The notes under the pieces were generated by a model that had not been told where the DNA came from, did not search any database, and worked only from the letters and a program-made list of their open reading frames with translations. A program made the position numbers and the translations under genes. Shown piece after piece: positions 51,181-60,495 of a stretch of 64,000 nucleotides of DNA (position 1 is its first letter; each line of letters starts with the position of its first letter). This DNA is from Streptomyces spororaveus. Lineage in GTDB: Bacteria; Actinomycetota; Actinomycetes; Streptomycetales; Streptomycetaceae. Where the stretch lies: contig NZ_BNED01000005.1 in assembly GCF_016755875.1 (NCBI RefSeq), positions 8,011,501-8,075,500 of the forward strand, in the 5' to 3' direction.

Positions 51181-52017
51181 TCATACCGGTTCTGGGGTGA
51201 AGGCACACAACTCGTCGGCCCCGGCGTGTACGACGCCGTAGCTGCTCTCGGGAACCTCGTGCCAGGCGCCCGGCAGATCGCCGAGGGGTTCGGACACCAC
51301 CAGGCGGGTCTCGTCGGATACTTCTTGAAGGAACGCCATGTCGGGGTGCAGTTTGCGCAGTGCGTCCACGCGGGTGCTGTAGAAGAGCGACCGTGAGGCG
51401 CCCTGGCTGGAGTAGCGGAAGGCCCACACGGTCGTCCCGTCACTGACGGCGACCGTCATCTGTATCGGGTACTCCACGCCGTGCTCGCGGCCGATGCGTT
51501 CCACCAGCCCGACCATCCTGGCGACGGCGCCCGGCGGGTCCTCCTCCAGCCCGAAGGTGAGCGCCAGGTAGAACATCGTCTCGGAGTCCGTCGTCCCCTC
51601 GATACCCGAGTACAGCGCGGGATCGACGAGCATGGTGAGGTCCCGCCGCATCGCGTGGAAGCCGGCGATGGAGCCGTTGTGCATCCACATCCAGCGGCCG
51701 TGCCGGAACGGATGGCAGTTCGTCTGCTGCACCGCCGTACCCGTCGACGCCCGGATGTGGGCGAAGAACAACGGCGAGGTGACGTGGTCCGCGAGCTCCC
51801 GCAGGTTCCGGTTGTTCCAGGCGGGGCCGACGTCTCGCATGAGCGCCGGGGTGCCGTCACTGCCCTGCGGATACCACCCGACGCCGAACCCGTCACCATT
51901 CGTCGTTTCGACACCCAGTTTGGAGTGCAGGCTCTGATCGATCAGCGAGTGGGTGGGTTTGTAGAGGATCGTGTCAAGCAGCAGGGGTGTTCCCGAGTAA
52001 GCCAGCCATCGGCACAT
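51181..52017 (-). CDS. class II glutamine amidotransferase (YafJ/EgtC-like)
   Basis: 278 residues. The N-terminal nucleophile Cys follows the start Met directly (MCRWLAYSG). GDGFGVGWYPQG, FFAHIRASTGTAVQQTNCHPFRHGRWMWMHNGSIAGF and GTTDSETMFYLAL carry the Ntn-hydrolase glutamine-binding residues. It resembles YafJ and the EgtC amidohydrolase of ergothioneine synthesis, but no egtB or egtD lies near. A GCS2-type ligase 2.6 kb away is the only possible partner. It is a stand-alone hydrolase domain with no synthetase domain attached. Substrate unknown. Confidence 0.88.
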   Translation of the reverse strand: MCRWLAYSGTPLLLDTILYKPTHSLIDQSLHSKLGVETTNGDGFGVGWYPQGSDGTPALMRDVGPAWNNRNLRELADHVTSPLFFAHIRASTGTAVQQTNCHPFRHGRWMWMHNGSIAGFHAMRRDLTMLVDPALYSGIEGTTDSETMFYLALTFGLEEDPPGAVARMVGLVERIGREHGVEYPIQMTVAVSDGTTVWAFRYSSQGASRSLFYSTRVDALRKLHPDMAFLQEVSDETRLVVSEPLGDLPGAWHEVPESSYGVVHAGADELCAFTPEPV

Positions 52018-52645
52018 GCGCGATCACCTGTATTTCTCACTGAACCGCGGGAGTACCTGCGTGGCCCGCTCGGCCCCCGGCTCCCGGCTCCCGAAGTCTG
52101 CAAAGAGGTTCGCCGGTCGCCGGTCACCTCGCTGCCGCAGCCCGCTGCTGCCGTGCTCTGCTGTGAGTGCGCTGAGAGTGGAGCGCCGCTTTCCCTGTGT
52201 CGCGGGCGGCGCCGTGTGCGCGGAGCGGGTGGCTCTTGTCCGGCCAACCTCATTTTCGCCTCCTTCGCCGCACATCGCCATGTAGCGCGGATCGGACGGC
52301 CGCCGCTGCGAGCTCGGGGCGGTGGAACCAGCCGAGCTGTCCGCTCCGAAACCGACGCGCGACCGACGACCGCCGCGTGGCCGGACTTCGAGGCCCACGA
52401 CTTCGACCGGATCGCGACGCGGGGGGACGCACCTTCGCCGATTTCCGGTGCAGGAACTCAGCACCACCCTGCGCCACCTCAAGGACGGCCTTGGAGACGG
52501 CGTCCGGCACCGCGTGCACCCGACCTGACAGCGTGGCCTCATGGTCCGGACCGCGATCGCCGGTGGAGGGGGCGGGCCGGAGCGAGTGCGACGCGAGCAC
52601 CGGCGGGCCCCGGTGTGGCCCGGCGCCGACTGTGCCCAGCGGTGG
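52018..52645. other. 628-bp gap, no convincing gene
   Basis: Lies between the leftward amidotransferase start and the DUF2252 stop. Frames through it are Arg/Pro-rich shadows with no family motif. A short + frame near 52450-52528 (FPVQELSTTLRHLKDGLGDGV) has coding-like composition but cannot be placed. Confidence 0.35.
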
Positions 52646-54076
52646 TCAGGCTGCGGGGAGTTCCTGTGCGGGCAGCCGGCCTGCTTGGACCGCGTCGACC
52701 AGAGCTTGATGGTCGCGTTCGTTCTGATCGGCGTACGCCTCGGCGAATGCGGCGACCGCCCGGTCGAAGGATTCGCTGCGGCCCAGGTACGCGGCGATCG
52801 CGATGCGGTCTCCCGACCGGGCGTGCGCACGGGCGAGGGTGATGCCGCACACCTCACCGAACGTCTCCAACTGTGCGGGCGACATCGTCTCCGGCATCGC
52901 GATGCCCTTCCAGTCGCGCAACTGGCGGATGTAGAAGTCGCGCTGCTTGCCGTCGATCCCGTCCACCCGCTCCCAGCCGAGGAAGATGTCGCTCGCCGCC
53001 TGCATCAGCCGCTGCCCGGAGACCACGCGCTCGCCTTGGTTGCGGTATCTGCTCGCGCCGATGTGGGCGGCGAGCACGGAGGTGTCGGCTTCCTTGGCCT
53101 GCAGGAAGAGAGGATCCTGGCCGTCACGGCCGAGCAGCAGCAGGATCCAGCAGCGGGTTCCGACGCTGCCGACGCCGACCACCTTGCGGGCCACGTCGAC
53201 GAGCCGGTAGTCCTCCAGGAGCGCCCGCCGGTCGGTTGGCATCGTGAGGCCGTAGCGTTCGACCAGCCGGCGGAGCCGGCGCTCGAATGTGCTGCGCTCG
53301 GCGTCCGGCAGCAGGTCCGCGAGCGGTACCAGCAGCGGGGGGTCCGCCGCGATCTTCGGCCGGCCGTCGACCAGTTCCGTGAGTTTCTCGAAGACCTGCA
53401 GGGTGTCATGCGTGCGAGCCTTCGCCAGGGCACCGGTCAGTTTCTTCCGCCCGCTCTTGCCGAGCCGACCGGTGGTCAGGGCCTCGAGGCTGTCCGCGTC
53501 GATCTTCGCGTACCAGACGTCGAGGTTGCCCATGCCGGCGAAGCCGCGCATCGCCTCGCGGTACGAGCGCACGGCAGAGCTCACGATGCCCGCGCGCTCG
53601 GCCTCGTCGAATCCGTTCGCCCGGCCGGCGATGACGAGACTCGCCGACAGCCGTTTGACGTCCCACTCCCAGGGACCGGGCAGGGTCTCGTCGAAGTCGT
53701 TGATGTCAAACATCAGCTGGCGCTCCGGAGAGGCCAGCAGCCGGAAGTTCAGCAGGTGCGCGTCCCCGCACAGTTGGGCCGTGATCCCCGAGTCCGGGCT
53801 GCCGGCCAGGTCGGAGGCCATGATCGCGGCGGCTCCCCGGTAGAACCGGAAGGGGGACTCCGTCATCCTGCTGTAGCGGATGGGGACCAGCTCGGGTACC
53901 CGGGCCGCAGACTGCTCCTCCAGTATCGCCAGTGGGTCCCGCCTGTCCGGAGACGGCCGGTACTCGGCGTGCCCGGACCGCGGCGAGCGGCGCCGGGCCC
54001 CCTTGCCGTGGTCCGCGCGTTCCTGGGGTGTGCTGTGGGGTACCGCGCGCATCGCGGTGGTCGCACTCTGGGACAT
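52646..54076 (-). CDS. DUF2252 protein
   Basis: 476 residues from ATG 54076, chosen for AGGAG about 8 bases upstream; an in-frame extension reaches 54262. Conserved DUF2252 blocks: LVPIRYSRMTESPFRFYRGAAAIMASDLAG, LCGDAHLLNFRLLASPERQLMFDINDFDETLPGPWEWDVKRLSASL (aminoglycoside-phosphotransferase-like GDxHxxN and DFDE metal/ATP motifs), VVGVGSVGTRCWILLLLGRD and FYIRQLRDWKG. The fold resembles APH/HipA-like kinases and a phosphotransfer activity is suspected, but none is proven for the family. Monocistronic here. Confidence 0.88.
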   Translation of the reverse strand: MSQSATTAMRAVPHSTPQERADHGKGARRRSPRSGHAEYRPSPDRRDPLAILEEQSAARVPELVPIRYSRMTESPFRFYRGAAAIMASDLAGSPDSGITAQLCGDAHLLNFRLLASPERQLMFDINDFDETLPGPWEWDVKRLSASLVIAGRANGFDEAERAGIVSSAVRSYREAMRGFAGMGNLDVWYAKIDADSLEALTTGRLGKSGRKKLTGALAKARTHDTLQVFEKLTELVDGRPKIAADPPLLVPLADLLPDAERSTFERRLRRLVERYGLTMPTDRRALLEDYRLVDVARKVVGVGSVGTRCWILLLLGRDGQDPLFLQAKEADTSVLAAHIGASRYRNQGERVVSGQRLMQAASDIFLGWERVDGIDGKQRDFYIRQLRDWKGIAMPETMSPAQLETFGEVCGITLARAHARSGDRIAIAAYLGRSESFDRAVAAFAEAYADQNERDHQALVDAVQAGRLPAQELPAA

Positions 54077-54598
54077 CAGTGCACTCCTGCCTGCTCTGCT
54101 GCCCTCAGGACGGGAACGGCTCGGCTCCTCGCTCTGCGAGAGCTGTCCTTGGGCATCGGCGACGGCATCGGTGGTGCCGAGTGCCGCGATGGTGTTGCCG
54201 GCGGCCGTCATACTGCGGGCGGTGCCCACGACGGGGGCGACGGAGATCAGCACATCCTGCAACCGCTCGGCAACCGGATCTGCCGTGCGGGCCGGTCATG
54301 TGGGCGGGTCAGGGGCAGGCGAACGACATGTGACAGTGCGTGCCCGCGGATCACCCGCATGCCTTGCTTCAACTTTAGAACCCCTCCCGGTCCTGCGCGC
54401 GGGGCAAGGTTCGAGCGGCCCACGTGCGCCGCGCAATGCCGGTCACCGCCCTGCACCCGCGGAACTCTTAGACGGCGCGGGCCGCCAGGGGCGTCCGTCG
54501 ATGCAGGCACGTCATCCGGACGGCTCGGCCGGGAGGACCCCGGTGGAGCCTGCAACGCCCCGGTTCCGTCGGCATCCCGGTCACAGCTGGCCGGCGAC
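54077..54598. other. gap with the DUF2252 upstream region
   Basis: The part up to 54262 could be an N-terminal extension of the DUF2252 frame but lacks conservation and has a weaker start. The remainder shows no gene. An AT-richer patch near 54360-54380 could hold a leftward promoter. Confidence 0.35.
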
Positions 54599-55693
54599 TC
54601 AGGCTGTGGTGGCTCCTGAGGTGATCAGGGCACCGACCGCCGGGAGGCCGGCTTCCGCCAGGGCGCGGCGCTGGCGGTCGGCCGACGTTCCCCGCTGGAG
54701 CAGCCGATGGACGAGCGAGGTCACCTCGCGGTGGTCGCCGTTGTCCTCAAGAGCGGGGCCGATGTACCGCAGGAGCGCGCACAGCACGTCTCCGCTGCTC
54801 CGCAGCCGCCCTTTCTGGTCCACCAGCGTGCTGCTGATCCCGTGCCGGGCCGCATGCCACGTCGCCGCTTGCAGGAGTTCCGGTCGGCACGGCGTGTGAG
54901 CGACTCCCGCCTTTTCCTCGGTGATCGCGGTGGCGGCGAGCCCGCGGACGACACCGGCGAGCATGACCGCGTCGTCCGCCTCCAGTTGCACGTCACAGCA
55001 GCGCACCTCGATGGTCGGGTAGCGCTCGGAGAGCCGGGCCTGCCAGTACAGCTGCCCCCGGTCCGGGATCACCCCTGGTTCCACCAGCGCATCGGCCCGC
55101 GCCTCGTAGTCCGCGAGCCCCGCGAAGTGCGGCGGTGGGCCGCTGACCGGCCAGCGGCCGAAGATGATCGTGCGCCAGCTGGCGAAGCCGGTGTCCCGAC
55201 CATCCCACAGGGGGCCGTTAGCGGACATCGCCAGCAGCGTAGGGAGCCAGCCGCGCAGCCGGTTCAGGACAGCCACCCCGGTCTCGCGGTCGGGCATCCC
55301 CACATGGACGTGCATACCGCAGATCAGCTGCTCGTCGACCAGCAACCGGGCCTCTTGCTGCATCCTCAGGTACCTTGCCGTGCTGGTGATGGGTACGGGT
55401 ACGGCATTCCTGACCGGCGAGGTGGCAGAGATGGCGATGCGGCAGCCGTTCGCCTGCGCGGCGGAGGCGACTGCGTGGCGCAACCGCAGAAGATGCCCTC
55501 CAACCTCCTCGAGAGCCGTGCACACGGGGGTGGCGACTTCGATCTGAGCCTGAAGCAGCTCGTCCTGGACCTCTCGCTCTTCCGCGATGGGTGCCAGGCG
55601 GGCCGTGGCACGCACCTCCTGTACGAGCGGTGTGGGAAGGAGTGTCTCCGGGGCGACCAGCAAGTACTCCTCTTCGACCCCAACAGTGATCAT
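54599..55693 (-). CDS. GCS2-family carboxylate-amine ligase (YbdK/glutamate-cysteine ligase-like)
   Basis: 364 residues from ATG 55693. It opens [21 protein letters not shown], the GxEEEfxLVD signature of GCS2. Further blocks: [76 protein letters not shown] and [28 protein letters not shown]. Such enzymes ligate glutamate to cysteine or other amines weakly with ATP. A role in thiol chemistry is possible but not shown. An in-frame start further upstream is possible. It has a single box-like element at 55745. Confidence 0.87.
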   Translation of the reverse strand: MITVGVEEEYLLVAPETLLPTPLVQEVRATARLAPIAEEREVQDELLQAQIEVATPVCTALEEVGGHLLRLRHAVASAAQANGCRIAISATSPVRNAVPVPITSTARYLRMQQEARLLVDEQLICGMHVHVGMPDRETGVAVLNRLRGWLPTLLAMSANGPLWDGRDTGFASWRTIIFGRWPVSGPPPHFAGLADYEARADALVEPGVIPDRGQLYWQARLSERYPTIEVRCCDVQLEADDAVMLAGVVRGLAATAITEEKAGVAHTPCRPELLQAATWHAARHGISSTLVDQKGRLRSSGDVLCALLRYIGPALEDNGDHREVTSLVHRLLQRGTSADRQRRALAEAGLPAVGALITSGATTA

Positions 55694-55744
55694 GCTGGGT
55701 AGTACCCCGAACCCGCAGTGATCACCCACCTAAAGGGGCACCAC

Positions 55745-55759
55745 GGCACCGATGGCCCC
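55745..55759. promoter_or_regulatory. box-like element upstream of the GCS2-type gene
   Basis: GGCACCGATGGCCCC, 52 bp before ATG 55693. It resembles one half of the island boxes but is single and asymmetric. Confidence 0.25.
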
Positions 55760-55877
55760 TCGTGGTTGCGCGAGCGCTCGGTGGTGGAGCGGGGACGAGG
55801 ACGTCCGGACCGTTCGTGTCCGCAGGGCAGCCTGCACGTCCTCTACGGCGACGCCGGCCGGCAACTCCTGCGGCGCG

Positions 55878-57236
55878 TCATGCCGGGGCAGGGCCCGTCC
55901 GAGCGTCGGCCTCGGATCTGCCGGTCGGTGCCGGGCTGAGCCTGAGCATCACGACGTAGGCGACCACCACCGCGACGATGACCAGCGGCATGACGGTGAG
56001 ACCCTGCGATCCCAGCAGCAGGGTGCCCAGGAGCACCGACGTCAACGGGAGCCTGAGCATGGTGACCGACATGGCCCCGATGCCCATGGCGAACGCCGGG
56101 GTGAGCTGCAGCCCTGGAAGGTGTGACATGGCGATGCCGCCCGCCGCCCCCAAGAACATCGCCGGGAAGATCGGGCCACCCCGGAAGGCGCTCAGCGAGA
56201 CGCAGTACGCGAGCCCCTTGCAGGCCACGAGAAGCGTCAACGTGCCGAGGGTGTAATCGGCGCTGTTCGCGAGCAGCGGGCCCAGAGCGGCCTGCCCCGA
56301 GTACATCACCTCGGTCGCGGCCTTACCGGTGCCCTGGGAGTAGGCGATGGCGAGCCCGCCGATCACCAGGCCCATCAATACGGTGGCGGGAAGCAGGCGC
56401 CGTTCGACGCGCGGCTGCAGCCACAGCGCGAGCCGTCGGATGCCCGTGCCGACGAGGGCCATTGCGAGTCCGATGACGAGTGCCCAGCCGAATTCGGCGA
56501 CGGTGGGCGAGTTGGCGTGTGGTATGTCCGGAATGGCCAGCTAGAAGGTGCCGAGACCGGTCCAGTTGTCCAGGCCGATGAAGACGAGCGAGCCGATGTC
56601 GGCGGCGAGCAGGCCCGGCACCAGCACGACCCCGAGCATCGGCCCGCCGATCCCCGACACCTCCATGAGGAGGAAGGCCCCGGTGATGGGGGAACCGAGC
56701 AGGGTGCTGACCGCTGCGAAGCTCCCGGTGGCACCGACCACGGCCCCGGCCTGCGGGGGCATGTCCGGCTTCAGTAGACGTACCAGCCAGAGGGCGACGC
56801 CGCTGCCGAGCATGATGAGCGGAGCCTCGGGTCCGAGGACCGCGCCGAGGCCCAGCGTGGCCACGGCCGCGATGAGGATGCCGGGAAGCTCACGCGGTTT
56901 CGGCGGGCCCGCCACCGACAGCCCTTCGGCCGGCTTGTGGCCGCCGATCCCGGGAAGGTAGCAGATGGTCGCCCCGACCAGCAGGCCTGCTATGGCGAGC
57001 AGTGGAAGGGGCCACCAGGGTGGGGTCTTCCGAAACTCCAGCGCCTTGGGCAGGTCGGTGTAGGTCCAGGGCTGGAGCGCATCGACCAGCGCGAGGAAGC
57101 CGTACGCGCCTACGGAGATCGGCACTCCGAGCACCGCCGCCATGACCAGGAGCCTGATGTAGCCGCGGGTCCTGACCAGGGCGAAGGGATCAGTCGATGG
57201 CGTCCCCGGTGCTCCGACGGGACTATCGGCCGACAT
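55878..57236 (-). pseudogene. ClC-family chloride channel/transporter split by an in-frame TAG
   Basis: From ATG 57236 a ClC protein reads normally: GLGAVLGPEAPLIMLGSGVALWLVR (selectivity motif GxxxGPE) and AGAVVGATGSFAAVSTLLGSPITGAFLLMEVSG. At 56541-56543 a TAG follows FIGLDNWTGLGTF. In the same frame the protein resumes at once (LAIPDIPHANSPTVAEFGWALVIG) and continues to LSAFRGGPIFPAMFLGAAGGIAMS, the second conserved ClC motif, ending at 55878. A single base change would restore about 451 codons. Either a recent loss or a sequencing error. The N-terminal half alone would lack the second ion-binding motif. Confidence 0.85.
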
Positions 57237-57503
57237 TGCGAATCAATTCCTCGGCATCGATGTCCGTCGGGAACGTGGTGATTCACCGGCGTCTGCCCGA
57301 CGTGATACCACGTGGCATCGCTGCGCACCTGGCGTGCGCCCCGCTGCCGTTCGGCGTCGGCGTGACGGTCACTCGGCCGGCCCAAACCCCGCCGAGCGGT
57401 TCACCCCGGCACGCCGGCCGCGCACAAGGGATTGTGGGCGTGGCCTCAGCCCCGTTGGTGGGGGCCGCACCGCCCCCGCGTGTTCCCTCATTCGTGGAAT
57501 ACC

Positions 57504-58066
57504 GTGGAACCAGTGGTCCGAGGTGGCTCGCAGGCCGCCGTCCGCGGAACGGAAGGCAGCGAGACGGTTTGGCATCTGCGATCCGAGGCGCTGGAGTTCC
57601 TGGGCCGTGCGCCGCTACGGTTGTCCTTCGCCGCACAGCTGGAGGCGCCACCGGACGCGGTCTTCAGGGAGCTCGCAACGAGGCCCGACGGCTGGCCCCG
57701 CTGGTTCCCGGGGTTCGCCTCCGCGGCGTACGTGGGGGCCCTCCGTACGGCGTGGGCACGGCCCGCCGGCTCCGGCTGGTCGGCGGCATGCGGGCCCTGG
57801 AGACGGTATTGGTCTGGGACCCGGCGCGGTGCTTCGCCTATCGCGTGGAGGAGGCCGGGGTGCCCGGCGTGCGGGCGATGATGGAGGAGTGGCGGCTGGC
57901 CCCCTCGCCGTACGGCGGCACGACGCTGCACTGGACCATCGCGCTGGATGTGCGGCAGCCGGTTCGGCCGCTGTGGAGAGCCGCCAACCCGTTGCTGGCC
58001 GGGGTGCTCCGGCGGGCGGCCCGCCGACTGGATCTACGGATTGCCTCCGCCGCGGTCCACGGCTGA
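57504..58066 (+). pseudogene. SRPBCC (polyketide cyclase-like) gene with a one-base frameshift
   Basis: Frame 1 reads LRLSFAAQLEAPPDAVFRELATRPDGWPRWFPGFASAAYVG, the START/SRPBCC N-terminal half. The match then moves to another frame, GGPPYGVGTARRLRLVGGMRALETVLVWDPARCFAYRVEEAGVPGVRAMMEEWRLAP, and to the C-terminal helix LLAGVLRRAARRLD, ending at 58066. The shift falls exactly in a G5 run (57734-57738); one extra G restores the frame. The start is uncertain (GTG 57504 or 57513). If the frame is intact in life, it encodes a roughly 185-residue lipid/ligand-binding protein. Confidence 0.65.
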
Positions 58067-58730
58067 GCTGCCGGCCCTCGGCCGAGAGGGAAGCGCGAAC
58101 CTGCTTCGGCCCGAGCCGGCCCTCGTCCACACCAGCGAAGTGGCGAGACCCCCGTTCTTGCACGTCTGGCCGCACGCAACCTGGGTTGCACACTCGCCGA
58201 GCCGCCAGGCGTTGCTGACCGGTCCGGCGGGCCCTTCGACACCTGGCCGACCGGCGGGGGCGACTTCGGGCCGGAGGGGGGCGGGTCCCGGTGCCCGACG
58301 ACCTGGCCCTCGGCCATCGGGAAAGTGTGCAGGTCCGGGCGGCATCTCACGGTCGAAGCAGACGGCATCTGTCACCTTCATGCAGGGACTTCGGCCAGGA
58401 TGCGGGCCGTCAGCCACCGTGCGAGGCTGGCAGGCGGACGGGCACTCAGCGCATCCTCATCGCCCTCGCCGGTGGCGCGTCGTATCAGTGGCTCGGAATC
58501 ACGCTCGCGGGGCCGGCCACGAACGTCGGCTTCCTCTGGCCGCCCTTCCAACGTTCGGGGCCACCATCTCCATCGCCGTCAACGCGCCGTCAACATCGTC
58601 ATCATGTCGGCGCTCTGCGCTGGACCGGGTGAACAGGCCGGCATGTCCGAACGTGAGGTCTCGGAATCACAGCCACCGAAGAGGCACTCGACATCGAACG
58701 GGTGCTCATCGAGAGAACGGAAGGGCAGAT
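58067..58730. other. 664-bp stretch with traces of a decayed membrane-protein gene
   Basis: No intact gene. Between about 58440 and 58734 pieces in different + frames look coding: RILIALAGGASYQWLGITLAGPATNVGFLWPP, ATISIAVNA, and a terminal piece TATEEALDIERVLIERTEGQI whose stop overlaps the next start. This suggests a frameshifted membrane protein formerly coupled to the downstream gene. Confidence 0.35.
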
Positions 58731-59177
58731 ATGACATCGCCTGACACCGACGAACTGGGGCCGGTCGACTACCTCGTCGTCGAGTTCCCGCCGGCCACCT
58801 CGCACTTCACCGGGGAGATGGCCGCCGAGCTCGACAAGCTGGTCACCTCGGGGATCATCCGGGTCCTGGACCTGATCATCCTGACCAAGGGGGCAGACGG
58901 CGAGATCGACGTTCTCGAGGTCGATGGCCTCGAGAACGCCGGCGAACTGCGCGCCGCAGAGGCGCAGCTGGCCGGCCTGCTCGCCGAAGAGGACGTCGTC
59001 AACCTGGCCGCCGCCATGGAGCCCGGCACGACAGCCGGGGTGCTGGTCTGGGAGAACGTGTGGGCAGGGCCCTTCGCCTCCGCCGCACGCCGCTCGGGAG
59101 GCCAGCTGATCGCCAACGGACGTATTCCGATCCAGGCCATCCTGGCCTCGATCGAAGCCGACCAAGAAGGAGAATGA
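58731..59177 (+). CDS. DUF6325/DUF1269-like soluble protein
   Basis: 148 residues from ATG 58731. LGPVDYLVVEFPPATSHFTGEMAAELDKLVTSGIIRVLDLIILTKGADGEIDVLEVDG, then an Ala-rich helix and AGVLVWENVWAGPFASAARRSGGQLIANGRIPIQAILASIEA. This is the common actinobacterial pattern of membrane-associated DUF1269/DUF6325 proteins (WENxWA near the end). It is followed one base after its stop codon by a 60-residue basic peptide gene. Often found near SHOCT and stress genes; function unknown. Confidence 0.8.
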   Translation: MTSPDTDELGPVDYLVVEFPPATSHFTGEMAAELDKLVTSGIIRVLDLIILTKGADGEIDVLEVDGLENAGELRAAEAQLAGLLAEEDVVNLAAAMEPGTTAGVLVWENVWAGPFASAARRSGGQLIANGRIPIQAILASIEADQEGE

Positions 59178-59178
59178 G

Positions 59179-59361
59179 ATGCCCCTCGGACCCATGCGCA
59201 GAGGACGACGTGGGGTCATCGGCGCCCCCGTCGCTCGCACAGCGGCCGTCGTGGGCACGGCAGCGGTCGTCGCCCACGGGATCGGTCGCCGCAGTGACCG
59301 GCGCGAGGACCGCCGGGACGACCGTGAGGACCGCCGGGAGGACCGCCGGGACCGGCGCTGA
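59179..59361 (+). CDS. 60-residue Arg/Asp-repeat peptide
   Basis: Has a strong ribosome site (GAAGGAG) inside the end of the upstream gene and starts one base after its stop codon. The N-terminal half carries a hydrophobic Ala/Val stretch (VARTAAVVGTAAVVAHGIG) that could be a membrane helix. The C-terminal third is a low-complexity run of Arg-Arg/Asp/Glu triplets (RREDRRDDREDRRED). Similar small proteins often follow DUF6325 genes in Streptomyces. A partner role is inferred. Confidence 0.7.
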   Translation: MPLGPMRRGRRGVIGAPVARTAAVVGTAAVVAHGIGRRSDRREDRRDDREDRREDRRDRR

Positions 59362-59732
59362 TCCGGGTCTCACCGCGGTCCGGGACGGCGCGTGCTCCCT
59401 CCCGGTCGCCCGAGGCCGTGGCCGACCGGGAAGCGAGGGCGCCGGCCTCCACGACCGCGACGGCTTCCGGTAAAACGGGTCCTGCAGTCGCGGTCGCAGA
59501 GAGGCCGGGCCGCACACAGTGGGTCGCGGTCCAGCCGCCCCCGCCGCCGTCCGAGTGAACCAGTCGGCCTCGTTGCGTCGTTCGAGGGACACCGCTGCCC
59601 CGCATGGCCGACCCGGGCGAGCCGCCCGCCCTCGCGCAGGTCGACGCCGGGGAGTGTTGTCCCCCGGTGCCTGCTTACGGCCGACGACGGGCGAGATCGG
59701 TGAGCTCAGCTGTGGACGAGGAGCGACGGCCG
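59362..59732. other. 371-bp gap, no gene recognised
   Basis: GC-rich, short Arg/Pro-rich frames only, no ribosome site except the one (GAGGAG) belonging to the SDR stub at its right end. Confidence 0.35.
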
Positions 59733-59836
59733 GTGCCGGCGATTCTCCGGGGCCAGAAGGCGCTGGTGACCGGGGCGAACTCCGGCATCGGCAAGGCCAC
59801 CGCGATCGGGCTGGGCCGGGCGGGCGCCGACGTGGC
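59733..59836 (+). pseudogene. short-chain dehydrogenase N-terminal stub
   Basis: From GTG 59733 (GAGGAG nine bases upstream): LRGQKALVTGANSGIGKATAIGLGRAGADV, the TGxxxGIG cofactor motif of glucose-1-dehydrogenase-like SDRs. It breaks off at about 59836 and is joined to transposase sequence. Only about 35 of about 250 codons survive. Confidence 0.7.
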
Positions 59837-59959
59837 AAGCCCTTCACGCGTTGGTCGATCAGGAAGCTCGTCGAACATCTGCGGCGCAACGTCGCCCGCC
59901 CGGTTCGGATCGTCCGCGAAGGCCCGGTTCAGGCCTGCGTGTCCACTCGTTTGAGTTGA
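59836..59959 (+). mobile_element. IS630-family transposase fragment
   Basis: KPFTRWSIRKLVEHLRRNVARPVRIVREG, 41 codons to TGA 59957-59959, matches the N-terminal linker of IS630-type transposases (RPFTRWSxRKLAxYL...VRIGRERLR). The HTH before it and the DDE domain after it are missing. It abuts the SDR stub directly, recording an insertion followed by deletion. Confidence 0.55.
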
Positions 59960-60068
59960 AATGCTGCACATCCTGTTCGGCTCCTCTTGCTCGGCGCTTA
60001 GCGTCGTGCCGGTATCGACCAGGACAGAGGCGCCCGACGGGAGGGCCGCTGTCACTGCATCTGAGTGG

Positions 60069-60429
60069 ATGGGCCGGACTGCGATGGCGATGGCACTGGA
60101 CATGACTGCCGCATCGGAACTGGCGGTGCTGCGGGCTCTGGAGCGAGCGGGAAAGCGCAAAGTCCCACGCTCCGAGCGAGGCAGGTTGAACGACGTCCTG
60201 CTGTGGGAGATCTACACCCACCGGCCGCCGGTGGCCCCCCAGCGATCTCGACAAGGCGCTTGCCAATGCCTGGGACCTCCCCGCAGCAGTGGGGTTCTCG
60301 GAAGAGCTCATCTCTGCTCCGGACGCCTACGCCCGAACTCTCCTCGCCTCCGGCCACGCGTTCAACCGAGATATCTGCAGCGAGTCCTGGCACGCGTCTG
60401 ACCGTGTGCGCCGGACGGGTCGGGCATGA
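60069..60429 (+). pseudogene. hypothetical gene with a homopolymer frameshift
   Basis: Frame 1 reads LDMTAASELAVLRALERAGKRKVPRSERGRLNDVLLWEIYTHRPPV. After a C6 run (60235-60240) the coding-like text moves frame: SDLDKALANAWDLPAAVGFSEELISAPDAYARTLLASGHAFNRDICSESWHAS, to TGA 60427-60429. Removing one C restores about 120 codons. The helical, charged sequence resembles phage or mobile-element proteins; I do not recognise the family. Confidence 0.4.
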
Positions 60430-60495
60430 GCCGTTGGAGTTCGAGATCTCCGTCGTGGTCAGCGCATCCCCCCGGACACCCGCACAGTGCCGGTG

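Noticed and set aside
52541..54619. 692-codon open + frame over the DUF2252 gene
   Set aside because: Composition is that of an antisense shadow; the minus strand shows the DUF2252 motifs.
59179..59361. Arg/Asp repeats considered as a non-coding tandem repeat
   Set aside because: A clear ribosome site, start one base after the upstream stop codon and an intact frame favour a real small gene.
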